Shown here piece after piece: positions 1-6,527 of a stretch of 6,577 bases of DNA. This DNA comes from Erysipelotrichaceae bacterium (GTDB taxonomy: Bacteria > Bacillota_I > Bacilli_A > Erysipelotrichales > Coprobacillaceae): assembly GCA_021202205.1 (NCBI GenBank), contig JAJQDJ010000157.1, forward strand, positions 1-6,577. The letters are read 5' to 3'. The stretch's first letter is position 1; the number at the start of each line of letters is the position of its first letter. The notes beneath the pieces are model-generated. The model was given only the letters and a program-made list of their open reading frames with translations. It made no database searches and was not told the DNA's origin. The translations under genes and the position numbers were made by a program.

Positions 1-64
1 AATGAATTTATTTAAAAATCTTTTAAATTTCTTCTTGACATTTTACCAGACGACTTATCTAATT

Positions 65-376
65 TTATAATTTTAATGTTAATATTCGTAACGTTTCTGC
101 ATTCAACATATGACTTTGCATATGTGAATACAGCAATGAGTCTTTAACAGTTTGAATAAACTCAATTTTTAAATCTTGATGGCATTGTGCCTCTTGTAAC
201 AATTGACAACCTTTGTCATAAATCTCATATCCCTTTTCTATATTTCCGTTTTCAGCTTCATCGATTGCTTCTATAAATAATGATCTTGCTTCGCCCACCA
301 TTGCAATTGATAAGACGAACTTCTCTTGAGTACGTTCAATAATTCCACATCCCTTCTTTATCTTTTCTTCGCTCAT
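65..376 (-). CDS. PTS lactose/cellobiose-family IIA-like protein (divergent, orphan)
   Basis: This 103-residue protein resembles the small trimeric helical IIA proteins of the lactose/N,N'-diacetylchitobiose PTS family, which pass phosphate from HPr to a sugar-specific IIB in the cytoplasm. The GEARSLFIEAIDEAENGN stretch (residues 28-45) matches the usual helix 1 and turn, and QEAQCHQ (61-67) corresponds to the family's EAHxxQT. SHMQSHML (84-91) corresponds to the phosphorylation motif HxQDHLM, making H85 the probable phospho-acceptor. The conserved Asp of that motif, which sits at the trimer metal site, is Ser88 here. The C-terminal helix after H85 is about 9 residues shorter than in ChbA. 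The ATG has no clear Shine-Dalgarno sequence; the bases before it are T-rich. No IIB, IIC or glycosidase gene is in the window, though partners could lie to the left. It may be a regulatory or decaying paralogue. Family assignment is fairly sure, sugar unknown. Confidence 0.72.
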   Translation of the reverse strand: MSEEKIKKGCGIIERTQEKFVLSIAMVGEARSLFIEAIDEAENGNIEKGYEIYDKGCQLLQEAQCHQDLKIEFIQTVKDSLLYSHMQSHMLNAETLRILTLKL

Positions 377-409
377 ATCTTACAAAAAAAATGATACATT
401 TATGAAGTC

Positions 410-438
410 ATTATATTTTCCAAATCTTTTGGAAACAA
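410..438 (-). promoter_or_regulatory. Candidate promoter P2 for the PTS IIA gene
   Basis: On the minus strand TTGTTT (438-433) and a perfect TATAAT (415-410) are separated by exactly 17 bases. The start would fall near 403, giving a leader of about 27 bases. The 19-bp palindrome lies in the spacer between the two boxes, a classic repressor position. The -35 box matches the consensus only in TTG. Confidence 0.45.
417..435. promoter_or_regulatory. Operator-like perfect palindrome at the IIA promoter
   Basis: TTTCCAAA and TTTGGAAA are perfect 8-base inverted arms around a TCT centre. The element fills the spacer of candidate promoter P2 and overlaps the predicted start of candidate promoter P1, so a dimeric regulator bound here would block either one. 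It lacks the central CG of a CcpA cre site, so a local sugar-responsive repressor is more likely. The regulator is not in the window. As RNA it could also form a small hairpin in the P1 transcript, with no U-tract after it. Confidence 0.45.
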
Positions 439-466
439 TGATATTATTTATGTACAACAATGTGAA
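438..466 (-). promoter_or_regulatory. Candidate promoter P1 for the PTS IIA gene
   Basis: Read on the minus strand, TTCACA (466-461) is a one-mismatch -35 box. It is followed by a 17-base spacer and TATCAT (443-438), a one-mismatch -10 box. Transcription would start near 432-430, inside the adjacent palindrome, leaving a leader of about 55 bases. It competes with the second candidate P2; the sequence alone cannot decide between them. Confidence 0.45.
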
Positions 467-470
467 TATT

Positions 471-507
471 AAAAAGGATTTGATGATATTAGAATCATCA
501 AATCCTT
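471..507 (-). terminator. Intrinsic terminator (hairpin plus U-tract) reading leftward
   Basis: Arms 474-487 and 494-507 are perfect 14-base reverse complements around a 6-base loop. On the minus strand the stem ends in CCTT and runs straight into TTT and then AATATT, a short U-tract typical of rho-independent terminators. On the + strand no T-run follows, so it should act only on leftward transcription. No minus-strand gene lies to its right in this window, because the next gene is hsdM on the + strand. It sits upstream of the IIA promoters and would insulate them. Confidence 0.6.
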
Positions 508-568
508 AGGTATGAAATGTACATCTTTTATTGTTTTGTGTAAGACTTAAGAAATATTTATAAAATTA

Positions 569-577
569 TGATATAAT
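569..577 (+). promoter_or_regulatory. Extended -10 promoter of the hsd operon
   Basis: TGATATAAT is a perfect extended -10 element (TGn plus TATAAT at 572-577). Such elements can work with a poor -35, and only a weak TTAAGA is seen 19 bases upstream. The start would be near 584, giving a leader of about 43 bases to the hsdM ATG. A second possibility is TTGTGT (536-541) with TATAAA (559-564) at 17-base spacing. Confidence 0.55.
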
Positions 578-627
578 GCATACAATAAACTAATTTAAAG
601 TTGTAAATATGAAATGGAGAGGGAATA

Positions 628-2202
628 ATGGTTGATGCAAAGAAAGAACATGAAAGAGAAGAACTGCATAGAGCTATATGGGCTATTGCAGATGAATTAA
701 GGGGAAGCGTTGATGGTTGGGACTTTAAAAGTTATGTACTTGGTATGATGTTTTATCGTTATATCTCAGAGAATCTCACTGATTATATAAATAAGGATGA
801 GATAGAAGCAGGTAATGAAGGCTTTGATTATGCAATGCTATCAGATGAAGAAGCAGAAGTAGCAAGAGATGATATGGTAAGAACCAAAGGATTTTTTATT
901 TTACCATCAGAGCTATTTTGCAATGTACGTCAAAGAGCTAAAGACGATGAGAATCTTAATATGATACTTGAAAAAGTATTTTATAACATTGAAGATTCAG
1001 CGAAAGGAACTGAAAGTGAAGATAACTTTTCTGGATTGTTTGATGATATTGATGTTAATAGTAATAAGTTAGGTGGTACAGTAGCAAAGAGAAATGCCAA
1101 TCTTTTAAAGCTTATTGAAGGTGTTGCTAATATGAAACTTGGTAATTATCAAGATAACACTATTGATGCTTTTGGGGATGCTTATGAGTATTTAATGGGT
1201 ATGTATGCTTCAAATGCAGGTAAAAGTGGTGGTGAATATTACACGCCTCAAGAAGTATCAGAGCTACTTACTAGGCTTGCTGTAGTAGGTAAAACGGAAG
1301 TTAACAAGGTATACGATCCAGCATGCGGCAGCGGATCCCTGCTACTCAAGGCGGCCAAAATTCTCGGTAAAGAAAACGTTCGTCAAGGTTTCTATGGACA
1401 GGAAAAGAACATCACAACTTATAACTTATGTCGTATCAATATGTTCTTGCATGATATAGATTATGATAAATTTGATATTGCACATGAAGATACTTTAATA
1501 GCTCCACAGCATTGGGACGATGAACCTTTTGAAGTTATTGTATCTAATCCTCCGTATTCAATCAAATGGGAAGGTGATAGTAATCCTGTTTTGATTAATG
1601 ATGAAAGATTTTCACCTGCTGGTGTATTGGCACCTAAGAGCAAGGCTGATTTGGCTTTTATCATGCATTCCTTAGCATGGTTAGCTACAAATGGTACAGC
1701 TTCAATCGTATGTTTCCCTGGTATTATGTATCGTGGTGGTGCTGAAAAGAAAATCAGGAAATATTTAATAGATAATAACTTTATAGATTGTATTATTCAA
1801 TTACCAAGTAATTTATTCTTTGGTACTTCAATAGCTACATGTATTATGGTGCTTAAGAAGAACAAAGTTGATAACAAGACTTTATTCATTGATGCTTCAA
1901 AAGAATTTGTAAAAGTTACAAACAATAACAAATTAACAGATGAAAATATCGAACATATTGTTGATCAATTCACTAAACGTGAAGATATTCAATATGTATC
2001 TCATTTAGCTCCTTATGATGAAATTGTTGAAAATGATTATAATCTATCTGTATCTACTTATGTAGAAGCTGAAGATACAAGAGAAAAGATTGATATTGTA
2101 AAGCTTAATGCTGAGATAAAAGAAATAGTAGCTAGAGAACAAGTATTACGTGATGAGATAGATAAGATTATTGCAGAAATTGAGGGACAGAGTAATGAGT
2201 AG
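628..2202 (+). CDS. hsdM: Type I restriction-modification system DNA methyltransferase subunit HsdM
   Basis: This is the N6-adenine methyltransferase subunit (524 residues, normal length; EcoR124I HsdM is about 520). Two copies join one HsdS to methylate adenines in both halves of the target using S-adenosylmethionine. Residues about 10-150 form the helical HsdM N-terminal domain. GGEYYTP (201-207) opens the catalytic domain. DPACGSG (230-236) is SAM-binding motif I and NPPY (307-310) is catalytic motif IV. The charged, coiled-coil-prone tail (about 482-520) fits contact with HsdS. The ATG start follows GGAGAGGG at 616-623, with GGAG 8 bases before the start codon. The gene leads the operon, overlaps hsdS by 8 bases and is AT-rich throughout except for a GC-rich patch over motif I. 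All key residues are present, so it should be active. Confidence 0.96.
   Translation: MVDAKKEHEREELHRAIWAIADELRGSVDGWDFKSYVLGMMFYRYISENLTDYINKDEIEAGNEGFDYAMLSDEEAEVARDDMVRTKGFFILPSELFCNVRQRAKDDENLNMILEKVFYNIEDSAKGTESEDNFSGLFDDIDVNSNKLGGTVAKRNANLLKLIEGVANMKLGNYQDNTIDAFGDAYEYLMGMYASNAGKSGGEYYTPQEVSELLTRLAVVGKTEVNKVYDPACGSGSLLLKAAKILGKENVRQGFYGQEKNITTYNLCRINMFLHDIDYDKFDIAHEDTLIAPQHWDDEPFEVIVSNPPYSIKWEGDSNPVLINDERFSPAGVLAPKSKADLAFIMHSLAWLATNGTASIVCFPGIMYRGGAEKKIRKYLIDNNFIDCIIQLPSNLFFGTSIATCIMVLKKNKVDNKTLFIDASKEFVKVTNNNKLTDENIEHIVDQFTKREDIQYVSHLAPYDEIVENDYNLSVSTYVEAEDTREKIDIVKLNAEIKEIVAREQVLRDEIDKIIAEIEGQSNE
1319..1380 (+). other. GC-rich patch with atypical codon use inside hsdM
   Basis: Bases 1321-1380 contain 32 G or C out of 60 (53%), and the first 40 contain 25 (62%), against roughly 30% around them. 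Codons such as GGC, AGC, TCC, CTG, CTC, GCG and GCC cluster here and are rare in the rest of the gene. Part of this follows from the Gly/Ala/Cys-rich motif I, but the third positions are a synonymous choice. A gene-conversion patch from a higher-GC hsdM is one explanation. The reading frame is intact. Confidence 0.6.
2182..2186 (+). promoter_or_regulatory. Ribosome binding site that fixes the hsdS start at 2195
   Basis: GAGGG lies 8 bases before the ATG at 2195 and within the end of hsdM. An upstream in-frame TTG at 2171 would add 8 residues but has no comparable site, and the family's usual N-terminus (RLDDLIQELCPNGVE) begins right after the ATG at 2195. Confidence 0.7.
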
Positions 2203-3394
2203 ATTAGATGATTTAATCCAAGAATTGTGTCCCAATGGGGTGGAAAAAAGAAGTATTTCTGAAATATCTACTATTACAAGAGGTCGAGTTATGTCGAAAG
2301 ATTATATACAAGAGAATATTGGAAATTATCCCGTATACTCTTCACAAACCGAAAATAATGGAGAGTTAGGAAAGATATCCACTTATGATTTTGACGGAGA
2401 ATATCTTACTTGGACAACAGATGGTGCAAATGCTGGCTCAGTATTCTATAGAAATGGAAAATTTAGTGTTACAAATGTATGTGGCTTAATTAAAGTAATA
2501 GATAATAATATCTTAACAAAATATATATATTATGCACTTTCGTGTACTGCCAAAAATTATGTTAATAGTGGTATGGGAAATCCAAAATTAATGAGCAATG
2601 TTATGGCAAAAATCAAAATTTTTGTACCTCCTATCGAGGTACAACGTGAAATTGTTCGTATTTTGGACAATTTCACAGAGCTTACAGCAGAGCTTGAAAC
2701 AGAATTCAAATTTCGTAACAGACAATATGAATATTATAGAGATGAATTATTAGAATTTAAAAATTGCTACACTAATAGACTTAATGATATGATTCAAAAA
2801 TTTTGCCCTAATGGTGTAGAATATGTAAAGCTATCTGAAATAGCATATTCACAAAGGAAGAAGAACAATAACCATATTACTGAAAATGCTTATAGTATAA
2901 CAAAAAACGGACTAGTCCCTACTTCCAAATATTTTGGGGATAAGACACAAATTACTAGTAGTGATACTTCAGGGTATTATATAGTTGAAACAAATTGGTT
3001 TGTTTGTTCACCATCAAGGATAGATGTCGGTTCGATTAACTATCTTCATGATGATGGTCCAGTTATTGTTAGCCCTTTAGATGTAGTTTTTAGCGTTGAT
3101 TCAAAAAAAATTTATCCCGAATATCTTTTAAATATTTTAAAATCTCATAAAGGTATGTTTCAAATTCTTCAGCATAGACAAGGAATTGAAGGTACAGGAA
3201 GAAAAACATTACCTTTTAAAGAGTTTTCAAAAATTACTATTCCACTTCCACCTTTAGAAATACAAAGAGAAATTATGATAATACTAAACAGTTTTAATGC
3301 ATTGTTACAAAATCTTACCTCTGAAATAGAAGCACAACAAAAACAGTATGAATACTATCGTGATAAATTACTAACATTTAAAGAATTAAATTAA
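2195..3394 (+). CDS. hsdS: Type I restriction-modification system specificity subunit HsdS
   Basis: This 399-residue protein (EcoR124I HsdS is about 404) gives the complex its DNA specificity. It has two similar halves. Each starts with an (L/M)IQxxCPNGVE motif (residues 7-17 and 199-209), continues into a target recognition domain (about 15-145 and 205-350), and ends in a PPxExQREI segment leading to a helix closing in QYEYYRDxLLxF (177-188 and 384-395). Each target recognition domain reads one half-site, and the helices set the spacing between halves and contact HsdM. After the first half, TELTAEL (161-167) corresponds to the TAEL repeat linker of EcoR124-type (IC) subunits. The start at ATG 2195 overlaps the hsdM stop by 8 bases, suggesting translational coupling. 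The recognition sequence cannot be read from the protein. Both halves look complete. Confidence 0.94.
   Translation: MSRLDDLIQELCPNGVEKRSISEISTITRGRVMSKDYIQENIGNYPVYSSQTENNGELGKISTYDFDGEYLTWTTDGANAGSVFYRNGKFSVTNVCGLIKVIDNNILTKYIYYALSCTAKNYVNSGMGNPKLMSNVMAKIKIFVPPIEVQREIVRILDNFTELTAELETEFKFRNRQYEYYRDELLEFKNCYTNRLNDMIQKFCPNGVEYVKLSEIAYSQRKKNNNHITENAYSITKNGLVPTSKYFGDKTQITSSDTSGYYIVETNWFVCSPSRIDVGSINYLHDDGPVIVSPLDVVFSVDSKKIYPEYLLNILKSHKGMFQILQHRQGIEGTGRKTLPFKEFSKITIPLPPLEIQREIMIILNSFNALLQNLTSEIEAQQKQYEYYRDKLLTFKELN
2201..2245 (+). repeat. hsdS internal direct repeat A, copy 1
   Basis: This 45-base segment encodes the RLDDLIQELCPNGVE start of the first HsdS half. It matches copy 2 at 33 of 45 positions, with no gaps. 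Confidence 0.7.
2675..2695 (+). repeat. Short tandem repeat encoding the HsdS TEL-TAEL linker
   Basis: ACAGAGCTT is followed directly by ACAGCAGAGCTT, encoding TEL then TAEL (HsdS residues 161-167). In EcoR124I and EcoR124/3I the number of 12-base TAEL units at this place (two or three) sets the length of the nonspecific spacer in the target. Here one full unit and one unit short by a codon are present, followed by the degenerate ETEF. Confidence 0.6.
2723..2761 (+). repeat. hsdS internal direct repeat B, copy 1
   Basis: This 39-base segment encodes QYEYYRDELLEFK at the end of the first half's helix. It matches copy 2 at 31 of 39 positions, with no gaps. Confidence 0.7.
2777..2821 (+). repeat. 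hsdS internal direct repeat A, copy 2
   Basis: This segment encodes RLNDMIQKFCPNGVE at the start of the second HsdS half. It lies 576 bases after copy 1, which marks the length of one half of the gene. Confidence 0.7.
3344..3382 (+). repeat. hsdS internal direct repeat B, copy 2
   Basis: This segment encodes QYEYYRDKLLTFK at the very end of HsdS and lies 621 bases after copy 1. Confidence 0.7.
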
Positions 3395-3398
3395 AACG

Positions 3399-3406
3399 AA
3401 AGGAGG
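3399..3406 (+). promoter_or_regulatory. Strong ribosome binding site of hsdR
   Basis: AAAGGAGG lies 6 bases before the hsdR ATG. It is the best Shine-Dalgarno match in the window, stronger than those of hsdM and hsdS, so hsdR translation does not appear to be held down at this step. Confidence 0.8.
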
Positions 3407-3412
3407 TCTTCT

Positions 3413-6400
3413 ATGAGTACCTATAATATTGTAATGGCTACTAATGAAAGTACTGTTGTTACAGAATATACACCAGAAGTTAGGCGTTCTGATGCTTATC
3501 AAAGTGAAGCAGCTCTTGAAAAGGAATTCATCAGGATGCTTAGCGAATTAGGCTATGAATATGTAACAATTCATAATGAAAAAGACTTAATTAGCAATCT
3601 TCGTAAGCAATTGGAATCATTGAATGACTATCAGTTTAGTGATAAGGAATGGGATAGGTTCTTTAAAGATAAAATAGCTAATACTAATGAAGGTATTGTT
3701 GAAAAGACTAGAAAGATACAAGAGGATTATGTTCAAAATCTTATAAGAGATAATAGTATGACACAAAACATTACTCTTATTGATAAGAAGAATATTCATA
3801 ACAATAAGCTTCAGGTCATTAATCAATATGAAGAAGAAAGTGGTAAATATGATACACGTTATGACGTAACAATACTTGTTAATGGATTACCTTTGATTCA
3901 TGTTGAATTAAAACGTAGGAGCGTTGCTATTAAGGAAGCATTCAATCAAATTGATCGTTATCAAAGAGATAGCTTTTGGGCAGGTAGTGGCTTGTATGAG
4001 TACGTACAAATATTTGTGATTAGTAATGGTACACATACAAAGTATTACTCTAATACTACAAGAAATAGTCATATTAAAGAGTTAAATGGTTCAAGAAGGA
4101 ATAGCAAGAAAACTTCAAACAGCTTTGAATTTACTTCTTATTGGGCTGATGGTAACAATAAAGTTATAGCTGATCTTGTAGACTTTACTAAGTCTTTCTT
4201 TGCTAAGCATACGATATTGAATATTCTAACTAAGTATTGCATATTTACAACTGAGGAAATACTCATGGTTATGAGACCATATCAGATAGTTGCGACGGAA
4301 AGAATATTGAATCGTATCGAAACCTCAACAAACTATAAAAAACAAGGTACTATCGAAGCTGGTGGCTATATATGGCATACAACAGGTAGTGGTAAGACAT
4401 TGACATCGTTTAAAACAGCTCAATTAGCAACATCTCTACCATATATTGATAAAGTATTGTTTGTAGTTGATAGAAAAGACCTGGATTATCAAACTATAAA
4501 GGAATACGACCGTTTTGCTAAAGGATCAGCTAATGGCAATAGGAATACAGCTGTACTTCAAAGGCAATTAGAAGATAAGGATGAAAAAGGAAACTATCAT
4601 CCTTATAAAATCATCGTTACAACAATACAGAAACTTGATGTATTTATTACTAAGAATCCTCATCACCCTGTAAGAGATAAACATGTTGTACTGGTGTTTG
4701 ATGAATGTCATAGAAGCCAGTTTGGCGATATGCATACTAAGATTGTTGGTGGTGTTATTAAAAAAGGTGAGAAGAGTGTTAAGATTGGTAAATATTTCAG
4801 GAATTATCATATCTTTGGCTTTACTGGCACACCTATATTTGCTCAAAATGCTAAGACAGGTGGTAATCCAAATCTAAGAACAACTGAACAAGCATTTGGT
4901 GATAAGCTTCATACTTATACAATTGTTGATGCTATCAATGATGGTAATGTATTGCCTTTTAGGATTGATTATATCAATACAGTTAAACAAACGAATGTTA
5001 ATGATGATAAGAAGGTTAATGCTATCAATACTGAAGAAGCATTAGAATCAAAGGAAAGAATAGAAGCTGTTGTTAGTTATATTCTTGAACACTTTGATCA
5101 AAAGACTATGAGAAATAGCTACTATAATCTAAAAGGAAAGCGTGTTAATGGATTTAATTCTATTTTTGCAGTTAGCTCAATACCAGTATGCAAGAAGTAT
5201 TATCTTGAACTTCAAAGGCAAATAAAAGAAAAACATAAAGATTTAATGATTGCTACAATATTCTCATTTGCACAAAATGAGGAGGATCCAGCTAATGGTA
5301 TATTGGATGATGAAAGCTTTGATACTAATAAGCTTGATCAAAGCAGCAGGGATTTCCTTGATATGGCTATAAATGACTATAATACTCATTTTAAGACTAA
5401 TTTTGATACTTCAAGCAATGGTTTTCAGGATTATTATAAAGACCTTTCAGATAAGGTTAAAAAGCGTGAAGTTGATTTATTGATTGTTGTTAATATGTTC
5501 CTAACTGGTTTTGATGCAACGACTTTGAATACTTTATGGGTTGATAAGAATTTAAAGATGCATGGCTTGATTCAAGCGTTTTCTAGAACAAACCGTATTT
5601 TAAATTCTGTTAAGACATATGGCAACATTGTATGTTTTAGAGACTTAGAAAAAGATGTTAATGATGCTATTGCATTATTTGGAAATAAGGATGCTGGTGG
5701 AATAGTCTTATTGAAATCGTTTGATGATTATTATTATGGTTGTATTGATGAAAAAGGTAAACCTCAAAAAGGATATAAGGAAAGAATCGAAGAACTTATT
5801 ACGAAATATCCTTTGGGTGATGAAATTGTGGGTGAACAAAATAAGAAGGATTTTATTATATTATTTGGTAATATTTTAAGGCAAAGAAATATTCTGACTT
5901 CTTTTGATGAATTTGCTGGTATGGATATACTATCACCTATTGATTTTCAGGATTATACTGGTGTATATAATGATATCCATAATGAGTTAAAACCTGGCGA
6001 TGGGACAAAAGATAGTATTCTTGATGATGTAGTATTTGAAATGGAACTTGTTAAGCAGGTAGAAGTCAATATTGATTATATTCTTATGCTTGTAGAGAAA
6101 TATAAGGATAAGAACTGTAATGACAAAGAAATATTGGTTGCTATTGATAAGGCCATCAGATCTAGCTTGCAGCTTAGATCTAAAAAGGAACTCATTGAAA
6201 ACTTTATTGAAACAATCAATGTTAACTCAGATGTTACTAAGGAATGGCAAAAGTTTATTAGAGAACAAAGAGAAGAAGATATGTTAACATTGATTAGTGA
6301 TGAAAGACTTAAACCAGAGGAAACTAGAAAGTTTATTGATAATGCATTTAGAGATGGCACATTAAAGACTACAGGAACTGATATTGATAGGCTTATGCCT

Positions 6401-6517
6401 CCAGTATCACGTTTTGGTGGCGGAAACAGAGATGCCAAAAAGCGAAACATTGTTGAAAAGCTTAAAATATTCTTTGAAAAGTATTTTGGACTTATTAGTT
6501 ATGATAATAATGATTAG
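3413..6517 (+). CDS. hsdR: Type I restriction endonuclease motor/nuclease subunit HsdR
   Basis: This is the ATP-dependent translocase and nuclease of the R-M complex, 1034 residues against 1038 for EcoR124I. The N-terminal nuclease domain carries the PD-(D/E)xK residues D151, E165 and K167 (ELKRR, 165-169), followed by the RecB-like QxxxY motif Q179-Y183. The helicase motor shows Walker A TTGSGKT (323-329), the DECH box (430-433), motif III GFTGTP (469-474), motif V around LTGFDA (697-702) and motif VI QAFSRTNR (721-728). The region from about 780 to the end is the helical C-terminal domain of EcoR124-like R subunits that docks on the methyltransferase. The gene follows hsdS by 18 bases in the same operon. 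Codon use is uniformly AT-rich. No frameshift or missing catalytic residue is seen, so it should be active. Confidence 0.97.
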   Translation: MSTYNIVMATNESTVVTEYTPEVRRSDAYQSEAALEKEFIRMLSELGYEYVTIHNEKDLISNLRKQLESLNDYQFSDKEWDRFFKDKIANTNEGIVEKTRKIQEDYVQNLIRDNSMTQNITLIDKKNIHNNKLQVINQYEEESGKYDTRYDVTILVNGLPLIHVELKRRSVAIKEAFNQIDRYQRDSFWAGSGLYEYVQIFVISNGTHTKYYSNTTRNSHIKELNGSRRNSKKTSNSFEFTSYWADGNNKVIADLVDFTKSFFAKHTILNILTKYCIFTTEEILMVMRPYQIVATERILNRIETSTNYKKQGTIEAGGYIWHTTGSGKTLTSFKTAQLATSLPYIDKVLFVVDRKDLDYQTIKEYDRFAKGSANGNRNTAVLQRQLEDKDEKGNYHPYKIIVTTIQKLDVFITKNPHHPVRDKHVVLVFDECHRSQFGDMHTKIVGGVIKKGEKSVKIGKYFRNYHIFGFTGTPIFAQNAKTGGNPNLRTTEQAFGDKLHTYTIVDAINDGNVLPFRIDYINTVKQTNVNDDKKVNAINTEEALESKERIEAVVSYILEHFDQKTMRNSYYNLKGKRVNGFNSIFAVSSIPVCKKYYLELQRQIKEKHKDLMIATIFSFAQNEEDPANGILDDESFDTNKLDQSSRDFLDMAINDYNTHFKTNFDTSSNGFQDYYKDLSDKVKKREVDLLIVVNMFLTGFDATTLNTLWVDKNLKMHGLIQAFSRTNRILNSVKTYGNIVCFRDLEKDVNDAIALFGNKDAGGIVLLKSFDDYYYGCIDEKGKPQKGYKERIEELITKYPLGDEIVGEQNKKDFIILFGNILRQRNILTSFDEFAGMDILSPIDFQDYTGVYNDIHNELKPGDGTKDSILDDVVFEMELVKQVEVNIDYILMLVEKYKDKNCNDKEILVAIDKAIRSSLQLRSKKELIENFIETINVNSDVTKEWQKFIREQREEDMLTLISDERLKPEETRKFIDNAFRDGTLKTTGTDIDRLMPPVSRFGGGNRDAKKRNIVEKLKIFFEKYFGLISYDNND

Positions 6518-6527
6518 ATAACTAAAA

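Noticed and set aside
1..64. A short reading frame (MSRRNLKDF) and an all-A/T inverted repeat left of the PTS gene on the minus strand
   Set aside because: The frame is only 9 codons from its ATG and has no ribosome binding site. The inverted repeat contains only A/T pairs and would not make a stable terminator.
384..402. T8 run on the minus strand before the IIA start, considered as a leader terminator or attenuator
   Set aside because: The only stem preceding it is about 5 A/T-rich pairs with a long loop, too weak to support an attenuator call.
512..550. A 12-codon + strand reading frame starting at an ATG just after the hairpin
   Set aside because: It has no Shine-Dalgarno sequence, lies upstream of the best hsd promoter and has no recognisable content.
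1461..1664. Minus-strand reading frame inside hsdM, with similar antisense frames at 3617-3826, 4568-4846 and 6076-6450 and a + strand alternate frame at 4683-4877 in hsdR
   Set aside because: They lie wholly within strongly supported hsdM and hsdR coding sequence, have no matching start signals or domain features, and read as shadows of those genes.
2171..2194. Upstream TTG start for hsdS adding 8 residues
   Set aside because: It has no ribosome binding site of its own, and the ATG at 2195 has GAGGG at good spacing and gives the family's usual N-terminus.
6158..6181. Near-perfect inverted repeat AGATCTAGC...GCTTAGATCT inside hsdR
   Set aside because: It has a one-base bulge, lies within conserved coding sequence and is not followed by a T-run, so it is probably incidental.
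628..6517. Idea that the operon is a BREX, DISARM or other newer defence system
   Set aside because: Each gene is fully explained by type I R-M subunits with canonical motifs, and no BREX, DISARM or accessory defence gene is present in the window.
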